From: Thermococcus sp.
Lineage (GTDB): Archaea; Methanobacteriota_B; Thermococci; Thermococcales; Thermococcaceae
DNA: 9,237 bases
Direction of reading: 5' to 3'
NCBI GenBank assembly: GCA_015522395.1
Contig: WAMH01000069.1
Span: 1-9,237, forward strand
Positions 4,846 to 9,237 of the stretch are shown here, piece after piece. Position 1 is the first letter of the stretch. Each line of letters begins with the position of its first letter. A model generated the notes under the pieces. It did not search any database. It was given only the letters and a program-made list of their open reading frames with translations, and was not told the origin of the DNA. A program made the position numbers and the translations under genes.

Positions 4846-6148
4846 CAGACAGCTCTACGCGCTCATTGAGGCGGTCAAACTCGGTGAGGAGGTCAAGCCG
4901 AGTCAACAAGCAAAGAGGAAGGCCTTTGCGAGGTATAAAATCGAAGGCTGGGAGAACTCCAAGCTTACCGGGATTTTCTACTCGATTCAGAGGAGGCTCG
5001 GCCTCATCGATGAGATTATAGGGGAGCTTATCGGTGTCTCTCCGCTCATCCTCGACCCCTGGCTGAGAGCGACGCTGAGGGTCGCAGTTGAGGTTGCAGT
5101 CTTTAGGGATCCGAGCGAGAAGACCGTCCAGCACCTTAAGGGGCTGGCCCAGTTTCTGTCAAAGCGAACTCACCCCTACGTTGGCTATTACTACTACGAC
5201 CTCCTTCCGAGGGTTCTCGAATACATGCCCGTTATCGACTCCGAGGAGAAGAGGCTGAAGTGGGGCTACCTGTTCCCCGAGTGGTTCATAAGACGGATGA
5301 GAAACCTCCTCGGAGACGAGGCGGAAGAACTCCTCAAAGCGCTCAACGAGACCCTGCCGACGAGCATAAGGGTGAACCGGCTGAAGGCGAGCGTCGATGA
5401 AGTCGAAGATTACCTGAGGAGCAAGAACGTCCGCTTTGAGAGGAGCGAGAGGGTTGATACCGTCATCAGAATCCTCGACCCGTTCAACCCCGAATGGCTC
5501 CTCAACAAGGGCTGGGCCATAGCCCAGGAAGAGGCTCCCGCGCTGGCTTCCCTCGTTCTCTCCCCGAAGCCCGGCGAAACTGTCGTTGATTTAGCAGCCG
5601 CCCCCGGTGGAAAGACCGCCCACATGGCCGAACTCATGAACAACGAGGGCAAAATATACGCCTTTGACATCGACAAGGCGCGAGTAAAGCGCATGAACGA
5701 AATCCTGAGGAGGACGGGCGTCGAGATAGCGGAGACGGTCAAGGCCGACGGCAGGAGGGCACCTGAGATACTCGGGGAGGAAATAGCCGATAGGGTAATG
5801 CTCGACGCGCCGTGCACGAGCGACGGGACGATAGCGAAGAACCCCGAGCTTAGATGGCGTCTCCGGGAGAAGAACATCCCCAAGGTTGTCCAGCTTCAGA
5901 GGGAACTAATCGAGAGCGCCTGGCGTCTTTTAAAGCCCGGAGGAAGACTACTCTACTCAACCTGCTCGATGCTGCCGGAGGAGAACGAGGAGGTCGTGAA
6001 GTGGTTCCTGAAGGAGCACCGTAACGCGAAGCTCGTCCCCCTGAGCGGGCCTTACAGTCCAGGTTTTCTGGAGGGCACCATGAGGGCCTGGACCCACAGG
6101 CATAGGACCATAGGCTTTTTCTACGCGCTGATGGAAAAGGAAACGTAG
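4823..6148 (+). CDS. NusB-domain RsmB/NOP (NSUN) family RNA cytosine-5 methyltransferase
   Basis: This SAM-dependent 5-methylcytosine RNA methylase has 441 residues. Residues about 7-132 form a helical NusB-like RNA-binding domain, as in bacterial RsmB. Residues about 145-215 are the linker and N-terminal RNA-recognition part (SIRVNRLKA at 181-189). The catalytic domain follows with DLAAAPGGKTAHMAEL (256-271), FDIDKARVKRM (281-291), DAPCTSDG (328-335, motif IV cysteine C331) and LLYSTCSMLPEENE (376-389, motif VI cysteine C381). In the family, the motif VI cysteine forms the covalent adduct with the base and the motif IV cysteine helps release the product, so the enzyme looks complete. It has a bacterial RsmB-like architecture, but the exact rRNA or tRNA target cannot be read from sequence, so I give no gene symbol. 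The ATG follows GAGGTG with a 6-nt spacer inside the METTL5-like gene. It ends 4 bp from a convergent gene. Confidence 0.9.
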   Translation: MGKLKLSDRQLYALIEAVKLGEEVKPSQQAKRKAFARYKIEGWENSKLTGIFYSIQRRLGLIDEIIGELIGVSPLILDPWLRATLRVAVEVAVFRDPSEKTVQHLKGLAQFLSKRTHPYVGYYYYDLLPRVLEYMPVIDSEEKRLKWGYLFPEWFIRRMRNLLGDEAEELLKALNETLPTSIRVNRLKASVDEVEDYLRSKNVRFERSERVDTVIRILDPFNPEWLLNKGWAIAQEEAPALASLVLSPKPGETVVDLAAAPGGKTAHMAELMNNEGKIYAFDIDKARVKRMNEILRRTGVEIAETVKADGRRAPEILGEEIADRVMLDAPCTSDGTIAKNPELRWRLREKNIPKVVQLQRELIESAWRLLKPGGRLLYSTCSMLPEENEEVVKWFLKEHRNAKLVPLSGPYSPGFLEGTMRAWTHRHRTIGFFYALMEKET

Positions 6149-6190
6149 CCGGTCACGAGAACTTTATCCGGCTTATCACGATCCTTTTTC
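6133..6190. terminator. Overlapping convergent 3' ends with T tracts on both strands
   Basis: The plus-strand operon stops at 6148 and the minus-strand gene at 6153, leaving four bases between them. Plus-strand CTTTTTC (6184-6190) lies in the minus-strand gene, and minus-strand TTTCCTTTT (6143-6135) lies in the methylase gene. If these terminate transcription, each mRNA ends antisense to the other. The tracts are short and no hairpin was found, so this is tentative. Confidence 0.25.
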
Positions 6191-6968
6191 CGATCTCATT
6201 TGACATCTCACCCGCTTCCCTGTAGATGAAGCCCTCCAGCTCTTTTCTCACGTTCCCCGGCAGGTTTCCCCCGGTGATGAGTTTGAGATTTGTATGTATA
6301 GCACTTCCAGCTCCAAGGGCGTAGCGGACCTCCTTTGCCTCGACCTCGACCCTCTTCAGGTCCGTTCCAAAGCCCTTCACAATGTTCATCAGATGTCGCA
6401 CCATCCCCCTGAAGTAGGAATCAACCTCCGCAGGGGCCTTTATCACGACCTCTGTTTTGGGCTTCGGTTTCTTTTTGGGCCTCTCCTCAACGGTGATCCC
6501 GCCAGTGATGCCCGGTGTTACGCTTGACGTTGCCCTTTGGAGTGCCCTGCTTTCCCCGATTGTCTCCCCGGTTTCCTCGCCGAGACTTGGACATATGTCG
6601 GCCAGCTTCATCTTTGGTGTTGAGTTGTATACCTCGAGGTTCTCCACTATTGACATCTTGATCTCAACATCCGTCATTGGGAACGCGTCCACGATGACGG
6701 GTCCCCCATCCAGGATCTCTTTGAGGATTCCCAGCGCGGCTTCCCCTCTGAGTGAACTCCCGCCGCCCACATCCTCCGCCTCCGCCGCGAGGATCTTCTC
6801 GTTGTCCATTAGAACCGTGATGTAGTATGGCTTTCCAGAGCTCTTGCCAAAGACCTTGAAGAATGCCCCGCTTCCTTTCCCAAGGGTTCTCCTTACGAGT
6901 CTTTCAAACTCTTCCCTTTTCCTGCACAGGAAGTTCTCCTCAAGGGGTGTTACGGAGGGTAACTTCAT
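6153..6968 (-). CDS. Archaeal protein of unknown function, probably DUF2226 family
   Basis: This is a 271-residue soluble protein with no signal peptide or membrane segment. The N-terminal part (1-115) begins MKLPSVTPLEE and contains YYITVLMDNEKILAAEAED (48-66) and GEAALGILKEI (75-85), resembling the archaeal DUF2226 group; I am only moderately sure of this. A low-complexity linker (about 128-175) carries a basic KKKPKPK run (165-171). The C-terminal part (about 178-271) is a mixed alpha/beta domain with RHLMNIVKGFG (191-201) and a closing KRIVISRIKF strand (261-270). No catalytic motif is evident. An in-frame GTG at 6977 would add three residues, but the ATG at 6968 is preferred because GGTGA lies 5 nt before it. 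It has its own TATA box and faces the dph2 operon convergently. Confidence 0.6.
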   Translation of the reverse strand: MKLPSVTPLEENFLCRKREEFERLVRRTLGKGSGAFFKVFGKSSGKPYYITVLMDNEKILAAEAEDVGGGSSLRGEAALGILKEILDGGPVIVDAFPMTDVEIKMSIVENLEVYNSTPKMKLADICPSLGEETGETIGESRALQRATSSVTPGITGGITVEERPKKKPKPKTEVVIKAPAEVDSYFRGMVRHLMNIVKGFGTDLKRVEVEAKEVRYALGAGSAIHTNLKLITGGNLPGNVRKELEGFIYREAGEMSNEIGKRIVISRIKFS

Positions 6969-7001
6969 CAGGTTCACCGCAGTATCATCATGATCGTTAG
7001 T

Positions 7002-7015
7002 GTATTTATGCTTTC
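7002..7015 (-). promoter_or_regulatory. TATA box of the DUF2226-like gene
   Basis: The minus strand reads AAAGCATAAATAC, with an A-rich BRE-like part followed by ATAAATA. The predicted start near 6980 leaves a leader of about 12 nt that barely includes GGTGA before the ATG at 6968. Confidence 0.5.
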
Positions 7016-7023
7016 TTTAAGAC

Positions 7024-7033
7024 TCAGGCCTGA
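7024..7033. promoter_or_regulatory. 10-bp perfect palindrome upstream of the DUF2226-like promoter
   Basis: TCAGGCCTGA lies about 9 bp upstream of the BRE/TATA element of the DUF2226-like gene and about 37 bp past the MscS stop. The position suits an activator or repressor site, though a single 10-bp palindrome can occur by chance. Confidence 0.25.
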
Positions 7034-7056
7034 ACGTTTGGATAACATTCAATTCA

Positions 7057-7069
7057 GAAAGAGAAAAGA
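7057..7069 (-). terminator. T-rich terminator of the MscS gene
   Basis: Immediately after the TAA of the MscS gene the minus strand reads TCTTTTCTCTTTC, a pyrimidine-rich tract of the type used for archaeal intrinsic termination, before the next gene's promoter. Confidence 0.45.
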
Positions 7070-8176
7070 TTATGAATCCTCCAGCTTAACGCGGAGTTCG
7101 TTGGCAAACCAGTTAACCCTCTGCGGGAACGGTATCTCTATGCCTTCCTTGTCCAGCGCTTCCTTTATCTTCTGGAGGAGCCTGTACTTAGAGCGCAGTA
7201 TGTTCTCCCCGACCCAGAGCGAACTCGGAGCCCAGGCCCAGATTGTTATGTTCACTGCACTGTCTCCCATATCCTCGACGAAGACCCTGGGCTCGGGCTT
7301 GGCCAGGACGTAAGGTTCCTCATCGAGGACTCCCTTTATAACCTCGAGGGCTTTTTCGGCATCCGCGCTGTAGGCTATTCCTATCCGGAGTGTCGTTCTC
7401 CTGGCGGGGTATCTCTGAAGGTTGATGATCTCGCTGTTGAAGAGCTTCTCGTTTGGAATCCTGACGAGGGTCCCGTCCCACTGCCTTATCCTTGTCGATA
7501 GTATCCTTATGTCCTCGACGATCCCCTCGAGGATGTTGCCCGAGGTGTCCCTCAGCCTCACCGCGTCGCCTATCTGAAGGGGCTTGTCGAAGTACATGAA
7601 AACCCCGGAGACAAAGTTGGCTATAACCGTCTGGGCCGAGAAACCGAGGACGATACCGGTTATCCCAGCCGCGGCCAGCAGGGTGCCGAGCTCACCGCTT
7701 ATCCCTGCTATGCTCAGAGCCAGGAAGAACGCTATCGTTATGATGGTGTAGTAGAACAGCTTGGCCTTTACCTGGACCTCTGGAAGCCTGCTCTGCGGTG
7801 TTCTGGATATCATGTAATCCTTTGACTTCTTCGCGAGGAGGTATGTGAAGTAGAAGACGAGTATCGCGGTTAAGAGGTTGCTCAGCGGGACTCCCCAGAG
7901 CTTGTATGCAAGCAGGCCGATCTCTTCGAGGGCGTAGATTATGGCTATGAACACCGTGAGGTTGTAAATGGCACCGGCGGTCTCCTCGTTGATTATCCAG
8001 ACGTAGGTCGTGCTCCTCGATGCCTTTATTATCTCTCTCTTGATAAGTTTGGCGATAACGAAGCCCGCAACTATTATCAGGCCGGCCTTTATGAGGGAGA
8101 GCAGGGTGATCGAGAAGGGGCCGGTCTCGAGGGTTCCCGAGAAAACCGTCGTGTTGAGCACATCCCCCACGGTCAT
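7070..8176 (-). CDS. MscS-family mechanosensitive ion channel
   Basis: This is a small-conductance mechanosensitive channel protein of 368 residues that opens under membrane tension to release solutes during hypo-osmotic shock. Membrane segments lie at about 24-45, 67-90, 98-116 and 139-158. The pore helix follows at about 163-195 (GTLLAAAGITGIVLGFSAQT), rich in Gly and Ala as in MscS TM3. The cytoplasmic beta domain starts with FDKPLQIGD (196-204) and contains GIVEDIRILSTRIRQWDGT (218-236) and VRIPNEKLFN (238-247). The C-terminal alpha/beta domain ends with GIEIPFPQR (345-353). At 368 residues with five predicted segments it is longer than the three-segment E. coli MscS (286 residues). The ATG follows GAGGTG by 5 nt and lies one base after the stop of the DUF432-like gene, so the two are co-transcribed. 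Confidence 0.93.
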   Translation of the reverse strand: MTVGDVLNTTVFSGTLETGPFSITLLSLIKAGLIIVAGFVIAKLIKREIIKASRSTTYVWIINEETAGAIYNLTVFIAIIYALEEIGLLAYKLWGVPLSNLLTAILVFYFTYLLAKKSKDYMISRTPQSRLPEVQVKAKLFYYTIITIAFFLALSIAGISGELGTLLAAAGITGIVLGFSAQTVIANFVSGVFMYFDKPLQIGDAVRLRDTSGNILEGIVEDIRILSTRIRQWDGTLVRIPNEKLFNSEIINLQRYPARRTTLRIGIAYSADAEKALEVIKGVLDEEPYVLAKPEPRVFVEDMGDSAVNITIWAWAPSSLWVGENILRSKYRLLQKIKEALDKEGIEIPFPQRVNWFANELRVKLEDS

Positions 8177-8177
8177 G

Positions 8178-8819
8178 CTACCACCTCATAATGAAGTTCG
8201 GCAGGGGTAGTGGCTCCCTGCTCGGTTTCAGTCCATCTTTCGGCGGCTTTCCCGTGTTGTTGACCTCGGGAACACCCGACTTGAACTCGATCAGTATCAG
8301 GGGATAGTACGCCCGTTTCCCGTTGTGAAACATGACGCTGCCCCTTATATAAACAACCACGTGATCCATCTCGACCCACTCGGTAGTGCCGTTGGTGACC
8401 GAGGCTTTGAGAACGCATGCCGACTCGGGTTCGGACGGATATACCCGTGACTTCCAGTACCTGGCTATCGCCCCCACCTCAGGGGTTCCGTAGAGGGCGT
8501 ATTTCTCCTTAGACAGCTGGAACCTGTCTATAACGGTCTCTCCGAGCCGAACTTCGGCCTCCACCGGAGCCGAGAGGTAGAACCCCACCTCCTCCTTCGG
8601 AGGAATCAGAATCCTGTCCTCGAAATCGATGAGGAGAATCTTGACGCCGTATCCCTCCGCTGGGGCCGGGACTATCTCTAATCCCTTTCCAGGCCCCTTG
8701 AGCAGAACGCTCACATCTCCCCTCCTGTATCTGAAGAGGCCTCCTCCTTCGTCCACGATGTGTATTTTAACGTCTCCGATTTTGATGAACTGCGTCCTCA
8801 GCTTGTACTCTCCAAACAT
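8178..8819 (-). CDS. Archaeal protein of unknown function, probable DUF432 family
   Basis: This 213-residue protein begins MFGEYKLRTQFIKIGDVKIHI and appears rich in beta strands, with no signal peptide and no clear membrane helix. I recognise it as probably DUF432, an archaeal family without a known function. Visible features include IPPKEEVGFYLSAPVEAEV (72-90), a single Cys (C134) in ESACVLKASV, and a Pro/Lys-rich tail (about 190-210). No enzyme motif is visible. Its TAG is one base from the MscS ATG, and its final codons (ATG AGG TGG TAG) form the channel's ribosome site, so the two products are translationally linked. A cytoplasmic partner or regulator of the channel is a reasonable inference from this arrangement only. 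The start has no ribosome site and lies about 2 nt from the predicted transcription start, so the mRNA is probably leaderless. Confidence 0.75.
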   Translation of the reverse strand: MFGEYKLRTQFIKIGDVKIHIVDEGGGLFRYRRGDVSVLLKGPGKGLEIVPAPAEGYGVKILLIDFEDRILIPPKEEVGFYLSAPVEAEVRLGETVIDRFQLSKEKYALYGTPEVGAIARYWKSRVYPSEPESACVLKASVTNGTTEWVEMDHVVVYIRGSVMFHNGKRAYYPLILIEFKSGVPEVNNTGKPPKDGLKPSREPLPLPNFIMRW

Positions 8820-8840
8820 GTTGGAAAAATTGGAGAAGGA

Positions 8841-8856
8841 GAATTTAAAGTTTAGC
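8841..8856 (-). promoter_or_regulatory. TATA box for the DUF432-MscS unit, giving a nearly leaderless mRNA
   Basis: The minus strand reads GCTAAACTTTAAATTC, a BRE-like GCTAAAC followed by TTTAAA (8849-8844). It overlaps the TAA of the upstream gene. A start about 25 nt downstream lies near 8821, essentially at the ATG (8819). The pre-ATG sequence CAATTTTTCCAAC has no ribosome site, which fits leaderless initiation. Confidence 0.5.
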
Positions 8857-9237
8857 TCGACTTTTCGAGTCTCAGGTCGGTTACCTTAACGTGGACGTAG
8901 AGCGCTTGTCCCGGGTAAGCTATCGATGCCGTTATCCCCACAGGAATCGGCAGCTCCGGGGACACCACCGTTTCTCCGTTCGCGGACATCCCCATGAGGG
9001 ACCCGCTCCACTTGACCCTGTACACCGGAAAGTCTATGCCGGCGAGCTTCACGCTTCCAGCGGGCTGCACCGTGTAGCCCTCACCGCTCCCGCTCAGTGA
9101 AGTGACCTCGACAACGTCTCCGTAGATTCCTCCCGCAAAGCCGTTGAATAGGTCCTATATCCCGTCGAAGGGACTCTCCCTTATCTCGGCGCCGCAGCTT
9201 ATGTCGCCCTTCATCTCCCCGCTCTCCTCATCGAGGC
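8852..9237 (-). pseudogene. Unrecognised protein fragment with an in-frame TAG (5' end beyond window)
   Basis: The frame enters from the right edge and encodes LDEESGEMKGDISCGAEIRE..., then SPFDGI, a TAG at 9157-9155, and DLFNGFAGGIYGDVVEVTS... to a TAA at 8854. Both sides of the TAG look coding: codon use matches neighbouring genes, there are no other stops, and glycine/valine-rich beta-type sequence continues. The TAG could have been GAG, CAG or TGG; GAG would give SPFDGIEDLFNGF. After the stop, the only restart is a GTG at 9070 giving 72 residues, which begins in mid-domain with no ribosome site. The protein looks beta-rich (FPVYRVKWSGSLMG, ITASIAYPGQALYVHVKV) and I cannot name its family. 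It is a nonsense-mutated gene, a sequence error, or a readthrough case. Its stop overlaps the next gene's TATA box. Confidence 0.6.
8856..8869. repeat. Inverted repeat CTCGA-N4-TCGAG beside the DUF432-MscS TATA box
   Basis: CTCGACTTTTCGAG has perfect 5-base arms. It lies at the very end of the upstream reading frame and directly abuts the BRE/TATA of the DUF432-MscS unit. Its half-site (CTCGA...TCGAG) also occurs in the palindrome at 1202-1216. CTCGAG-type words are common in this GC-rich genome, so chance is likely. Confidence 0.22.

Noticed and set aside
4709..5134. Minus-strand frame spanning the junction of the two methylase genes
   Set aside because: Both plus-strand genes are strongly supported here, and the antisense product has no recognisable features or upstream signals.
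5410..5883. 157-codon minus-strand frame opposite the NSUN-type methylase
   Set aside because: It is Ser/Leu-rich shadow sequence over the conserved SAM-binding and catalytic motifs of the plus-strand enzyme.
6966..6995. Possible C/D-box guide RNA on the minus strand (ATGATGA, then CTGA and a second TGATGA-like stretch)
   Set aside because: The spacing between the boxes does not suit an archaeal C/D guide RNA, the last boxes lie in the start codon region of a gene, and no closing stem is present.
1..9237. CRISPR arrays, insertion sequences, prophage or att sites, tRNA or rRNA genes
   Set aside because: No regularly spaced repeats, terminal inverted repeats, transposase or integrase motifs, or cloverleaf-like sequences were seen on either strand.

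Overview
The window looks like chromosomal DNA of a hyperthermophilic euryarchaeon of the Thermococcales, most likely a Thermococcus. The support is indirect but consistent. Genes are GC-rich, tightly packed and often overlapping, and gaps are short and AT-rich. Start regions carry archaeal BRE/TATA-like boxes about 25 nt before the expected transcription start, and ribosome sites match GGTG/GAGGTG. The protein set is characteristic: an archaeal Dph2, a METTL5-like methylase, a NusB-NSUN fusion, a DUF432-like protein beside an MscS channel, and a probable DUF2226 protein. No tRNA, rRNA, CRISPR array, transposase or phage gene is visible.

Left part (1-2663, all minus strand). A YbjQ/UPF0145 protein is followed four bases later by a membrane protein that runs off the left edge. 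That protein joins an extracytoplasmic DUF3887-like domain to a YhfC/PrsW-like intramembrane protease fold. Upstream are two tandem paralogues of secreted, permuted NlpC/P60 (YiiX-like) cysteine hydrolases, each with its own TATA box. The left copy has a one-base frameshift inside its signal peptide.

Centre (2770-6148, plus strand). A four-gene operon starts from one promoter: dph2, a small multi-pass membrane protein, a METTL5-like RNA N6-adenine methylase, and a NusB-RsmB/NOP cytosine-5 RNA methylase. All junctions overlap (23, 4 and 23 nt). Apart from the membrane protein, the operon is about modifying the translation apparatus: elongation factor 2 and rRNA or tRNA.

Right part (6153-9237, minus strand). 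A DUF2226-like protein converges on the operon with only 4 bp between stop codons. Next is a gene pair, DUF432-like then MscS, with a near-leaderless promoter. At the right edge is a fragment of an unrecognised protein whose frame is interrupted by an in-frame TAG.

The most notable points are the DUF3887-YhfC fusion with a Gln in place of the first Glu of the EExxK/R motif, a 15-bp palindrome on the ybjQ-like gene's start site, the translation-modification operon with an embedded membrane protein, the DUF432-MscS pair, and two disrupted reading frames that are either recent decay or sequence errors.
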